A stretch of DNA of 64,000 nucleotides. Origin: Polyangiaceae bacterium. GTDB lineage: Bacteria; Myxococcota_A; Polyangia; Polyangiales; Polyangiaceae. The notes under the pieces are model-generated. The model made no database searches. It was not told where the DNA came from and worked only from the letters and a program-made list of their open reading frames with translations. Shown in pieces: positions 26,181-33,759 of the stretch; position 1 is the stretch's first letter; each line of letters opens with the position of its first letter. Position numbers and translations under genes: made by a program. The stretch spans positions 124,001-188,000 of the forward strand of contig JABFXY010000019.1 in the NCBI GenBank assembly GCA_013361525.1, in the 5' to 3' direction.

Positions 26181-27128
26181 ATGCAGGAGCTTCACGAGGC
26201 GGACGAGCTCGCTCGTCTGCGGCGGGAGAACCAACTTCTTCGCGAGGGCAGGCTCGAGCTCGTGCAGGAGCTCAATCGGATCATCGCGCTCGGCGACTTC
26301 GCGATGCGATGCGCGACCGCGGGTGAGCCGTCGGAGGTCCTCGAGCGCGCGCTGGACCTCGTCGGAAGTGTCCTCGGGATGGAGCAGCGGACCGCGTTCG
26401 GGCTCTCTGGTGATCGTGTCGACGTGCGCGCGTTCTCGCGCCGCGCACCGGAGTCGAGGCTCACCGCGGGCGACACCTCGCGCGCGATTTCGCCGAACGT
26501 CGCGGCCTACCTTCGCAGCCTTCCCGTCGCGACGATCGTGCGATGCGACGAAGAAGGCGCGGGCCGGCTCGAGGGCCTCCTCGACGTATTGTTTCCGCAC
26601 GCGGCGCCACACGGAACGGCGCTCGTCATCCCGTTGAAGCCGCTCCCCGGCGAGACGATCGGCGCCATCGTCGCATGCAACCGGAGCGGCCCTGCTTCGG
26701 ACCGCACGTTCGGCCCGAAGGAGAACGACGCGACGTTCCTCGTGCTCCTTTCGAACCACGTCGACCGAGCGCTGCAATCCGCGTTGCTGGTCGCCGACCT
26801 TCGCGCACGCGGCGAAGAGCTCGCGGAGAGCACGCGGCGCTTTCGAGAGAACCTCGCGCACTTGAAAGGCACCGAGGAAGAGCTCGTCAAGGCGCGCTCG
26901 TTCCAGTCGCTGGCGCGCCTCGCCGGCGACGTCGCGCGAGACTTCAGCGATCTGCTCGCCGACATCAAACATCACGTCGGTCGGCTCGACCAAGACCTGC
27001 CGGCGAGGTCGAGCGGACGGGACGACGTCGCGGCGATCGGCGCGGCGGTCGATCGCGCGACACGGATCACACGACAGCTGCTCGAGCTCGGCGCCCCCTC
27101 CGCCGAGCCGCGGGACGAGCAGCGCTGA
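26181..27128 (+). CDS. GAF-domain protein with degenerate histidine-kinase H-box
   Basis: The protein has 315 residues. Residues 1-35 are a coiled coil (ADELARLRRENQLLREGRLE). Residues 45-205 form a GAF-type sensor fold (VLERALDLVGSVLGMEQR, HGTALVIPLKPLPGETIGAI). A second coiled coil leads into LARLAGDVARDFSDLLADI at about 255, which aligns with the H-box of hybrid-type histidine kinases (consensus LAGGVAHDFNNLL) but carries Arg in place of the phospho-accepting His. The protein then ends after another helix, with no ATPase domain. It is therefore probably a non-catalytic sensor, a dimerisation partner, or the remnant of a kinase. The ATG at 26181 is preceded by GGGGGGACACG, a fair ribosome binding site. 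It converges with the thiolase gene, 6 bp away. Confidence 0.82.
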   Translation: MQELHEADELARLRRENQLLREGRLELVQELNRIIALGDFAMRCATAGEPSEVLERALDLVGSVLGMEQRTAFGLSGDRVDVRAFSRRAPESRLTAGDTSRAISPNVAAYLRSLPVATIVRCDEEGAGRLEGLLDVLFPHAAPHGTALVIPLKPLPGETIGAIVACNRSGPASDRTFGPKENDATFLVLLSNHVDRALQSALLVADLRARGEELAESTRRFRENLAHLKGTEEELVKARSFQSLARLAGDVARDFSDLLADIKHHVGRLDQDLPARSSGRDDVAAIGAAVDRATRITRQLLELGAPSAEPRDEQR

Positions 27129-27134
27129 GCGCTG

Positions 27135-28349
27135 TCAGGACATCGACTCGAGGACGACGGCGATGCCCTGGCCGCCGCCGATGCACGCAGAACCGACGCC
27201 GATGCGCTTGTTCGCGCGACGGAGCGCGTACACGAGGTTCGCCGTGATGCGCGCGCCGGAGGCGCCGAGCGGGTGACCGAGGGCAATGGCTCCACCGTTC
27301 ACGTTCACCTTCTCTTCCGGCAACTCGAGCTCCTTCTGAACCGCGAGGAACTGCGGCGCGAAGGCTTCGTTCACGTCGAAGAGGTCGACGTCGGCGATGC
27401 CGATGCCGGCGCGGTCGAGCGCATTGCGGATCGCCGGAGCCGGCCCGATGCCCATGATGTTCGGATCGACGCCCGCAACCCCCCATTGCACGAGCTTCGC
27501 GAGCGGCTTGATGCCCTTGGCCTTCGCCCACGCTGCGTCACACACGATGAGCGCGGCTGCGCCGTCGCAGATGCCGGACGCGTTGCCGGCGGTGACGACG
27601 CCGTCCTTCTTGAACACCGGAGGAAGCTTCGCGAGGATCTCCATGGTCGTCGACGGCCGCGCATGCTCGTCCTTGTCGACCACGATCTCCTTCTTGCCGG
27701 CCTTCACGGTGACCGGCGTGATCTCGTCCGCGAAGCCCCCGGCCTCTTGCGCGGCGGCCCAGCGCTGCTGCGAGCGGAGCGCGAAGCGGTCGGCGTCTTC
27801 GCGCGAAATGCCGTATTTCACGGCGAGGTTCTCGGCGGTGATCGCCATCGGCGTCTTGGTGTAGCTGTCGGTCAGCGCCTCCCAGAGCGAATCGAGCATC
27901 ACCGGCGGCTTGCCGAACTTCGCGCCGCCATCGCGCAGACCGAACACGAGGTGCGGCGCCTGCGACATGTTCTCGCTGCCTGCCGCGAGGACGACCTCGG
28001 CGTCGCCGAGGAGGATCTGCTCGGCGGCGGTAACCACCGCCTGGAAGCCGGAGCCACAAAGGCGGTTCACCGTGAGCGCCGGCCGCTCGATGGGCACACC
28101 GGCCTTCAGGCCGACGTGGCGCGCGCCGTAGATGGCGTCGGGGCTCGTCTGCTGGACGTTGCCGAGGATGACCTGATCGATGCTCGACGGATCGATGTTT
28201 GCCTGGGCGAACGCGGCCTTGGACGCGTGCACGGCGAGATCGATGGCGCTCACATCCTTGAACGCGCCCGACAGTGCGCCGAACGCAGTGCGCTTCGCGG
28301 CGACGATCCAAATCTCTTTCGAAAGCTTGCGGGAACGACCGGTGCTCAT
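27135..28349 (-). CDS. Acetyl-CoA acetyltransferase (thiolase)
   Basis: The protein has 404 residues, the usual length for thiolases. It condenses two acetyl-CoA to acetoacetyl-CoA or runs the reverse cleavage. Catalytic motifs are all present: the nucleophile Cys in NRLCGSGFQAVV (Cys 98), the His of GGAIALGHPLGASGAR, and the second Cys in GSACIGGGQGIA. The N-terminus IWIVAAKRTAFGALSGAFK is typical. It could serve fatty-acid degradation, ketone metabolism or polyhydroxyalkanoate supply; no PHA or acyl-CoA genes are adjacent to decide. The divergent glycosylase gene starts 50 bp away. Confidence 0.95.
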   Translation of the reverse strand: MSTGRSRKLSKEIWIVAAKRTAFGALSGAFKDVSAIDLAVHASKAAFAQANIDPSSIDQVILGNVQQTSPDAIYGARHVGLKAGVPIERPALTVNRLCGSGFQAVVTAAEQILLGDAEVVLAAGSENMSQAPHLVFGLRDGGAKFGKPPVMLDSLWEALTDSYTKTPMAITAENLAVKYGISREDADRFALRSQQRWAAAQEAGGFADEITPVTVKAGKKEIVVDKDEHARPSTTMEILAKLPPVFKKDGVVTAGNASGICDGAAALIVCDAAWAKAKGIKPLAKLVQWGVAGVDPNIMGIGPAPAIRNALDRAGIGIADVDLFDVNEAFAPQFLAVQKELELPEEKVNVNGGAIALGHPLGASGARITANLVYALRRANKRIGVGSACIGGGQGIAVVLESMS

Positions 28350-28399
28350 GCACGGCGTTCTACTCCGGTGCCGCGGACCTCGCTACCCTCCACTCCGCC

Positions 28400-29479
28400 A
28401 TGCCGGAGCAACCGGACGTCACCGTCTACGTCGAGCACATCGCGTCGCGCACGGTCGGACACACGCTCGAACGCGTGCGTTTCGCGAGCCCGTTCGTGCT
28501 GCGCACGGCCGTTCCTCCCATTCGCGAAGCCGAAGGGAAAAAGGTCGTCGGGGTAAGACGCCTCGCGAAGCGGATCATCATCGCGCTCGAAGCCGAGCTC
28601 TTCATCGTGATTCACCTGATGGTCGCGGGCCGTTTTCGGTTCCTCGAACCGGGCGCGAAGATCCCCGGCAAGCTCGGCCTCGCCGCGTTCGACTTCGACA
28701 CCGGCTCTCTGATCCTGACCGAGGCGAGCACGAAGAAGCGCGCGTCGATCCACCTCGTCAAAGGTGACGCTGCGCTCGCAGATTTCGACCGCGGGGGCAT
28801 CGAGCCTCTCGACGTGCCGTTCGAAGAATTCGCGGAGGCATTGAAGGCCGAGAACCACACCCTCAAGCGCGCGCTCACCGACCAAACGATCTTGAGCGGC
28901 ATCGGCAACGCTTATTCCGACGAGATCCTCCACCGCGCGCACTTGTCGCCGCTCAAGCAGACCCGGGCGCTCTCCGACGACGAAATGCGCCGCCTCTACG
29001 AGTCGACACACGCCGTGCTCGTCGAGTGGATCGATCGGCTGCGCAAGGAGTACGCGAACGCGTTCCCCGAGGGCGTGACGGCGTTCCGCGAGGAGATGGC
29101 CGTCCACGGCCGCTACGGAAAGCCGTGCCCCGTTTGCGGCACCAAGATCCAACGCATCGTCTACGCCGACAACGAGACGAACTACTGCCCCGATTGCCAG
29201 ACCGAAGGTCGCCTCCTCGCAGACCGATCGCTCTCGCGCCTGCTCGGCAAAGACTGGCCTCGCACGATGGAAGAGCTCGAGGAGAAGCGTCCAGCGGTGC
29301 AGCGAAAGGCGAACCCGGAGCGAAGCACGAAGGTGAAGAAGACGCCCGGTCCTAGCGCGGCGGCGGCTCCGCCGGCCGACTCGGCACAGGCGACCGAGAA
29401 GGCGGACGCGCCGAAGAAGGCGCCGGAGCCGAAGAAGACGAAGAAGGCAGCGGGGAAGACGCAACAGCCGCCGCGCTGA
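28400..29479 (+). CDS. Fpg/Nei-family DNA glycosylase with basic C-terminal tail
   Basis: The protein has 359 residues, about 85 longer than Fpg of E. coli. It begins MPEQPDVTVYVEHI, so Pro and Glu follow Met as in Fpg (the Pro forms the Schiff base). Other family marks are RRLAKRI (beta-turn Lys), HLMVAGRFRF, TILSGIGNAYSDEIL (helix-two-turns-helix) and a zinc finger CPVCG...YCPDC near residue 250. It should remove oxidised bases and cut AP sites. From about residue 290 the protein carries a Lys/Ala/Pro-rich tail of about 70 residues, like a histone H1 tail, that probably contacts DNA. The last 128 bp overlap, antisense, the lipoprotein gene from the other strand. Confidence 0.92.
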   Translation: MPEQPDVTVYVEHIASRTVGHTLERVRFASPFVLRTAVPPIREAEGKKVVGVRRLAKRIIIALEAELFIVIHLMVAGRFRFLEPGAKIPGKLGLAAFDFDTGSLILTEASTKKRASIHLVKGDAALADFDRGGIEPLDVPFEEFAEALKAENHTLKRALTDQTILSGIGNAYSDEILHRAHLSPLKQTRALSDDEMRRLYESTHAVLVEWIDRLRKEYANAFPEGVTAFREEMAVHGRYGKPCPVCGTKIQRIVYADNETNYCPDCQTEGRLLADRSLSRLLGKDWPRTMEELEEKRPAVQRKANPERSTKVKKTPGPSAAAAPPADSAQATEKADAPKKAPEPKKTKKAAGKTQQPPR

Positions 29480-30158
29480 CGATGGCCTGAGGCCTTCGCG
29501 CGACACCGACGACGACAGGCCCGCGCCCGCGCCGCACCACGACCTCGACGCGCAACCCGGGCGCGGACTCGAGCGCCTCGGACACGCAAACCGGGCCGCA
29601 CGAAGGCTGGGATGGTGGGCACTGCGCGCGGCCTCCCGCGACCGCGACCGGACCGCTCTTCTCGTCTTCGGCGAGGAACTTCGGGTCGCCGTCGGAGCCT
29701 GCGACGATGAACACGTCGAGCTCCATCACGCCGAGACCACCGTGGGCGATGGCCGTGAAGCACTCGTCCCCTTTCGGCGCGAGCGGCAAGGCAGCGCGCT
29801 CTCCCTCGCCGATCTTCGCCTCGAACAACGCGAGCTCGCCGGCTGCGTCTCTTGCTTCGACGCGACTGGTGTCGATCACCGACTGCGCCGTCAGCGATTG
29901 CGGGGTCGTGCTGGCGAGCGGGTGCGACGGGCGGGCGAGCGTTTCGACGAAGTACGGGCGTGCGGCGGGATCGCGTGGGTCGATCTCGAAGAGCGGCGTA
30001 CGAAGAGGGCCGGCGGCCGACCCTTCCGTGTCCACCACGGCCTCGCCGGGCGCCGGCGGCTTGGGAGCTGGAGGAAAGGTCATCTCGCTCCCGCATCCGG
30101 CGATGGCCCACCCGACGAGCGCGAGCGCGACCACGCGCTCGCCGGTTCCGGGGCTCAT
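29352..30158 (-). CDS. Hypothetical lipoprotein
   Basis: The protein has 268 residues from the ATG at 30158; a GTG at 30164 is also in frame. The signal peptide ends in a lipobox (VGWAIAGC). The mature part has a beta-rich core (ECFTAIAHGGLGVMELDVFI, GLRVEVVVRRGRGPVVVG) with a CPPSQPSCGPVC cluster, and the last 45 residues are a Ser/Pro/Ala-rich tail. The stop at 29352 lies 128 bp inside the 3' end of the facing glycosylase gene. The tail could be a chance extension caused by the overlap, but no earlier stop is present in this frame. Function is unknown. Confidence 0.68.
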   Translation of the reverse strand: MSPGTGERVVALALVGWAIAGCGSEMTFPPAPKPPAPGEAVVDTEGSAAGPLRTPLFEIDPRDPAARPYFVETLARPSHPLASTTPQSLTAQSVIDTSRVEARDAAGELALFEAKIGEGERAALPLAPKGDECFTAIAHGGLGVMELDVFIVAGSDGDPKFLAEDEKSGPVAVAGGRAQCPPSQPSCGPVCVSEALESAPGLRVEVVVRRGRGPVVVGVARRPQAIVSAAAVASSPLPSSSSSAPAPSSARPPSRSPVPSRPAEPPPR

Positions 30159-30240
30159 CCGCACGGGCGGAGTCTCCCATCGGCGATCGTCGGTCGCAAC
30201 ATCGAGGATGGATCGGGCACCGAAAGAGCGGCCGTCGAAA

Positions 30241-30258
30241 TAGTTGCATTGACAATTA
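30241..30258 (+). promoter_or_regulatory. Operator-like dyad upstream of the MarR gene
   Basis: TAGTTG-N6-CAATTA is an imperfect inverted repeat (6-6-6). Its first 16 bases recur identically at 30840-30855 in front of the AhpD-like gene. It contains TTGACA (a perfect -35 box) at 30249-30254. It lies immediately before the predicted MarR start, so it probably is an autoregulatory site. Confidence 0.6.
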
Positions 30259-30259
30259 T

Positions 30260-30739
30260 ATGGCCGGCGCTATCTATGAGGCCGTGCTCGACCAGTTCAC
30301 CAAGGACGGGATCGTCGTCGAAAAGGCGATCGGCTTTTGGATCAACCGCGTTTATCAGGCGTCGCGCGGCGAGATGTACCGGGCCTTCCGCGAACAGGGG
30401 GAGGACGTCACCCCCGAGCAATGGATGATTCTGATTCGGCTGTGGGAGCGCGACGGCCCCTCCCAGGCCGAGCTTTCGGAGGGGACGCTTCGCGATGCCC
30501 CGACGATCAGCCGCATCTTGAAGACGATGGAAGAGCACGGGTTGATCGAGCGGCGGGCGTCGGCCGAGGACGCGCGCGCGCGCGCCGTCCACCTGACCGA
30601 GCGCGGCCGCCGCCTGAGAAAGAAGCTGGTCCCGGTCGCGCGCGCGCTGGTCGCACGACTGACGGCGGGGATCGAGCCTTCCGACGTCGAGACCACGCGC
30701 CGCACGCTCCAGCGCATGTTCGAAAACGTCTCGGTGTAA
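30260..30739 (+). CDS. MarR-family transcriptional regulator
   Basis: The protein has 159 residues. The winged-helix DNA-binding part runs from TPEQWMILIRLWERDG through ELSEGTLRDAPTISRILKTM (recognition helix) to GLIERRASAEDARARAVHLT (wing with the usual D-x-R), followed by a C-terminal dimer helix. The ATG at 30260 has no ribosome binding site and touches the operator-like element; a GTG at 30284 in the same frame is an alternative. MarR proteins usually repress their own operon and release DNA on binding a phenolic ligand or on oxidation. The shared 16-base element in front of the AhpD-like gene suggests that gene is its target. Confidence 0.9.
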   Translation: MAGAIYEAVLDQFTKDGIVVEKAIGFWINRVYQASRGEMYRAFREQGEDVTPEQWMILIRLWERDGPSQAELSEGTLRDAPTISRILKTMEEHGLIERRASAEDARARAVHLTERGRRLRKKLVPVARALVARLTAGIEPSDVETTRRTLQRMFENVSV

Positions 30740-30755
30740 AGCGCTGCAGGTCGAT

Positions 30756-30834
30756 GCGCGCACAGGCTTGGGTGCCCAGTGCGAGCGTAGCGAGCACACC
30801 CCCAGGCGGGACCCGAGCCGTCGTGCGCGCGCGA
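30756..30834 (-). repeat. 79-bp dispersed repeat, copy B
   Basis: This is the inverted copy of 9981-10059 with three mismatches. It fills nearly all of the gap between the MarR stop (30739) and the second operator-like site (30840). It appears to have entered, or been kept in, the spacer of a regulatory pair without disturbing the element in front of the AhpD-like gene. Confidence 0.85.
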
Positions 30835-30839
30835 GAACT

Positions 30840-30857
30840 TAGTTGCATTGACAATCA
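30840..30857 (+). promoter_or_regulatory. Operator-like dyad upstream of the AhpD-like gene
   Basis: TAGTTG-N6-CAATCA shares 16 identical leading bases with 30241-30256. A ribosome binding site (GGAG, 30861-30864) follows and the ATG is at 30874. The arrangement fits a MarR-controlled target. Confidence 0.6.
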
Positions 30858-30873
30858 ATTGGAGAACAGAACC

Positions 30874-31428
30874 ATGACCAACGTCGAATTCGTCCGACAC
30901 ACCATCGAGAGTGCGCCCGAAGCGGCGCGTGACCACCTCGAGGCGCAGACCGCAAAATTCGGGTTCCTCGCGTCCCCTCTCGCAACGATGGCCGAGTCGC
31001 CCGCGCTGCTCGAGGGCGCCCTCACGCTGTTTTCGCTATTCGAAAAGACATCGCTCGACGGCGCTGCGCGAGAGGTCGTCGCCATGACGCTCGCCCACGA
31101 TTGGGCGTGTGGATACTGCATGGCGATGCACTCGCGCATCGTCTCGAACATTCCGGCCCTCGCTCCCGAGCTCGAACGGCTGCGCGCAGGGTTGCTCCCG
31201 GCCGAGCCGAAGCTCGCGGCAGTCGCGTCGTTCGTGCGGGCCGTCGTGGCTCGGCGCGGCGCGGTCGAACCCTCGGCGTGGACCGCGTTCCTCGAGGCCG
31301 GCTACACGAAGCGTCAGGGCCTCGAGATCGTGCTCGGAATCGCCGCTTATACGCTCAGCGTGACGGCAAACCACATGACGAAAGTCGACGTCGACCCGCC
31401 GTTCGAGGCCTTCCGCTGGACGCCGTAG
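30874..31428 (+). CDS. AhpD/carboxymuconolactone-decarboxylase-family protein
   Basis: The protein has 184 residues. It is preceded by GGAG at 9 bases from its ATG. The motif HDWACGYCMAMHS holds the CxxCxxxH centre of AhpD-type alkylhydroperoxidases; flanking helices (FSLFEKTSLDGAAREVVAMT before, and QGLEIVLGIAAYTLSVTANH after) match the all-helical CMD fold. It probably reduces peroxides using its cysteine pair. It is probably regulated by the upstream MarR protein. The N-terminal FGFLASPLATMAESP is common in the family, and no signal peptide is seen, so it is cytoplasmic. Confidence 0.92.
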   Translation: MTNVEFVRHTIESAPEAARDHLEAQTAKFGFLASPLATMAESPALLEGALTLFSLFEKTSLDGAAREVVAMTLAHDWACGYCMAMHSRIVSNIPALAPELERLRAGLLPAEPKLAAVASFVRAVVARRGAVEPSAWTAFLEAGYTKRQGLEIVLGIAAYTLSVTANHMTKVDVDPPFEAFRWTP

Positions 31429-31488
31429 ACACTTTCTGACCTGCGGGGGTCGGCGGCTGTGATAGCCCGGGAGGGGGAGCCCCTCTCG

Positions 31489-32478
31489 ATGAGCGCGACG
31501 CGTGCCAACGTCCTCACTCACGGCCATTGCTTCGACGGCCTCGTGAGCGCCGTGTTGTTCACGCGCCTGCTCTCGCACGTCGACCCGAAGCCTGATCGAG
31601 TCTTCCACTACCGCTCGTGCGGCTACGGTCCGAAGCTGAAGACCATTCCGCGCGGGTGGCTCGCGGCCGACGTGAACGCGATCCTCGACTTTCGATACAC
31701 CGAGGACGATCGGCTCACCTACTACTTCGACCATCACAAGACGGGGTTTTCGTCGCCGCGCGAGCAGGACACCGCGATCGAGCGCGTCGAGCGCTCGGGC
31801 GGCCGGCGCAAGCTCTATTTCGACCCGACGTGCTCGAGCTGCGCAAAGCTGATCGCGCGCGTAGCCAACGACACGTACGGCTTGCCGTTCGAAGAGCATC
31901 GAGACCTCATCGCGTGGGCGGATCGCGTCGACGCCGCTCGCTTCGACGACCCGGAAGAGGCCTTTTTCGGAAGGCCTCCGGCCCTCGTCCTCGCGGACGT
32001 CGTCGAGCGACACGGCGATACGCCATTTCTCGCGCGCATCGTGCCGATGCTCTGCGAAAAAACGATCGAAGAGGCGGCGGCGAGCGAGGAAATCGCGCAG
32101 CTCGCGGCGCCGCTCGCCGGCATGAAAGACGTGTTTTTGGAGGCCGTCCGCCGTGCCGGCAAAATGCGAGGCGACGTGGCGGTGATCGATCTCGGCGACG
32201 CGTCGCCGACACCGGCCGGAAAATTCGCGACGTACGTCGCGTTTCCCGATTGCCGATATTCGATCATCCTCATTCGCACGAAAGATCAGCTCAAGCTCGG
32301 CGTCGGCTTCAATCCGTGGTCCGGGAAAGAGCGCACGCACGACATCGCGACGTTGTGCCAGCGCGAGGGCGGCGGTGGGCACCCCGTCGTGGGCGCCGTC
32401 AATTTCGCGCACGCGGATCTAGACCGCGCCCGCGCCGCGCTCGAGCGTATCGCCGCGGCGCTGACCGACGCGCCGTGA
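31489..32478 (+). CDS. DHH-family phosphoesterase
   Basis: The protein has 329 residues from the ATG at 31489, which has a GGGAGGGGG ribosome binding site; the GTG at 31459 upstream lacks one. DHH superfamily motifs are present: THGHCFDGLVSA (motif I), ILDFRYTEDD, the DHH triad in YYFDHHKTGF near 85, and the DHHA1-type GGGGHPVVGAV near 300. Such proteins are metal-dependent phosphoesterases acting on short oligonucleotides, cyclic dinucleotides or polyphosphate; which of these applies here cannot be told. Its stop overlaps the GTG of the next gene (GTGA). Confidence 0.9.
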   Translation: MSATRANVLTHGHCFDGLVSAVLFTRLLSHVDPKPDRVFHYRSCGYGPKLKTIPRGWLAADVNAILDFRYTEDDRLTYYFDHHKTGFSSPREQDTAIERVERSGGRRKLYFDPTCSSCAKLIARVANDTYGLPFEEHRDLIAWADRVDAARFDDPEEAFFGRPPALVLADVVERHGDTPFLARIVPMLCEKTIEEAAASEEIAQLAAPLAGMKDVFLEAVRRAGKMRGDVAVIDLGDASPTPAGKFATYVAFPDCRYSIILIRTKDQLKLGVGFNPWSGKERTHDIATLCQREGGGGHPVVGAVNFAHADLDRARAALERIAAALTDAP

Positions 32479-33560
32479 AGGCGGGTCGAGGCGCGGGGCT
32501 GGCGCTCGGCTCGGCGCTGGGGACGCTCGTGTCGCTCCTCGGCGACGCACACGCGCAGCCCGCGACGCCTGCTGCCGCCCCCATGGTCACCTTGAAGCTC
32601 GACGCCCCCGAAGGCTGCTCGTCGCAGTCGTTCGTCGACGGCGAGCTCGAGCGACTCTTGGGCGACGCGCTCCGGCGCGGGGTCCCGCTCGACGCGCGCG
32701 CCGACGTCGCGCAGATCCGTGAAGGGCAATACAGGCTGCTGCTTCGGATCGACAGGGCAGGCTCGGTGTCGAGCCGCGAGCTCGAGGCGAAGAACTGCGC
32801 GACGCTCGCGGAGGTCGCGGCGCTCTTGACGGCTCTGTCGCACGATCCGGAAGCCGTGGATCGAGCGCGCGCCCGCGAAGCCGCGCCCGTGGTCGCGCAA
32901 CCGGCCGAGCCCGCACCGCCGATCTCGCCTCCTGTGGCGGTCGCTCCGAAACCTCCGCAACAAGCTCCGTTCGTGTACGTGCCGCCCCTCTCCCCTCCTC
33001 CGGCCGGCGAGCTCGGATTCGCCGCGCGGCTAGGCCCGATGTTCGGGATCGCGGACCTTCCGGATCCGCATGCAGGAGTCAGCGCGGCGGTCGGGATTCG
33101 TATCGACGCATACCTCGTCGAAGGCGCGTTCGAGATGGGCATCGGGTCGACAGGAACGCTCGACGGTCGGCCCGCCGCCGGCGCGGACTTCATGCGAATC
33201 ACGGGGATCGTGCGCGGATGCCGCGTGGTCGTACCGTTCTTTCATTCGACCTTTCCGCGGGGCCCGGGCGACATCGACTTCTCGGCGTGCGTGGGCATCG
33301 AGCTCGGTGTGATGAGCGGCGAAGGCTTCGGCGTGACGAAACCCGAACGCGGCGAGGCGTTTTGGGCCGCTCCGCGTGTCGACGGCCGGCTGTCGGTCGG
33401 CGTCTTCGGCCCGCTGTCGGCCGGTGCCGAGGTCGGCGTCGCGTTCCCGGTGGATCCTCGACGGTTCATCATCCACGGCGTCGCCGAGGATATCCTCGTG
33501 GTGCACCAGCCAGGGCCCGTCGCCGGCCGGCTCGGGATCGCCTTGGAGCTCCAGCTCTGA
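32475..33560 (+). CDS. Exported beta-rich hypothetical protein
   Basis: The protein has 361 residues. It starts with GTG overlapping the upstream stop, and the N-terminus GAGLALGSALGTLVSLLGDAHA is a signal peptide. Residues 40-130 are a compact alpha/beta module (MVTLKLDAPEGCSSQSFVDG, REGQYRLLLRIDRAGSV). After a Pro-rich linker, residues 180-361 alternate Gly and hydrophobic residues (FAARLGPMFGIADLPD, GIRIDAYLVEGAFEMG, SAGAEVGVAFPV, RLGIALELQL) as in an outer-membrane barrel. Proteins of this layout often accompany sigma factors in myxobacteria, and here a sigma gene follows 200 bp downstream. Function unknown. Confidence 0.78.
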   Translation: MKAGRGAGLALGSALGTLVSLLGDAHAQPATPAAAPMVTLKLDAPEGCSSQSFVDGELERLLGDALRRGVPLDARADVAQIREGQYRLLLRIDRAGSVSSRELEAKNCATLAEVAALLTALSHDPEAVDRARAREAAPVVAQPAEPAPPISPPVAVAPKPPQQAPFVYVPPLSPPPAGELGFAARLGPMFGIADLPDPHAGVSAAVGIRIDAYLVEGAFEMGIGSTGTLDGRPAAGADFMRITGIVRGCRVVVPFFHSTFPRGPGDIDFSACVGIELGVMSGEGFGVTKPERGEAFWAAPRVDGRLSVGVFGPLSAGAEVGVAFPVDPRRFIIHGVAEDILVVHQPGPVAGRLGIALELQL

Positions 33561-33613
33561 GGGGAACGCGCACAGGCGCCGCGGCGATGGATTCCTTCAC
33601 CAAGAAAAAGCGC

Positions 33614-33636
33614 ATGGTAAACGGATTGTTCACCAT
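33614..33636. promoter_or_regulatory. Operator-like inverted repeat upstream of the sigma factor gene
   Basis: ATGGTAAAC (33614-33622) and GTTCACCAT (33628-33636) are near-perfect 9-base half-sites around a 5-base spacer (one mismatch). It lies 124 bp upstream of the sigma-factor ATG in a gene-free stretch (33561-33759), and its A/T content is higher than that of the surrounding DNA. It may be a binding site for a TetR- or LacI-like regulator. Confidence 0.45.
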
Positions 33637-33759
33637 ACGATTTTCGGAGAGATCGAGCCCGTCTCCCCCAGGGGCACGCGGCCGGCCTCGCAGCGCGAGA
33701 CGTCTTCGCGCGCTCTTTCTTCGACGGACTGCGACGTGCCCGGACACTCACGACCGACC

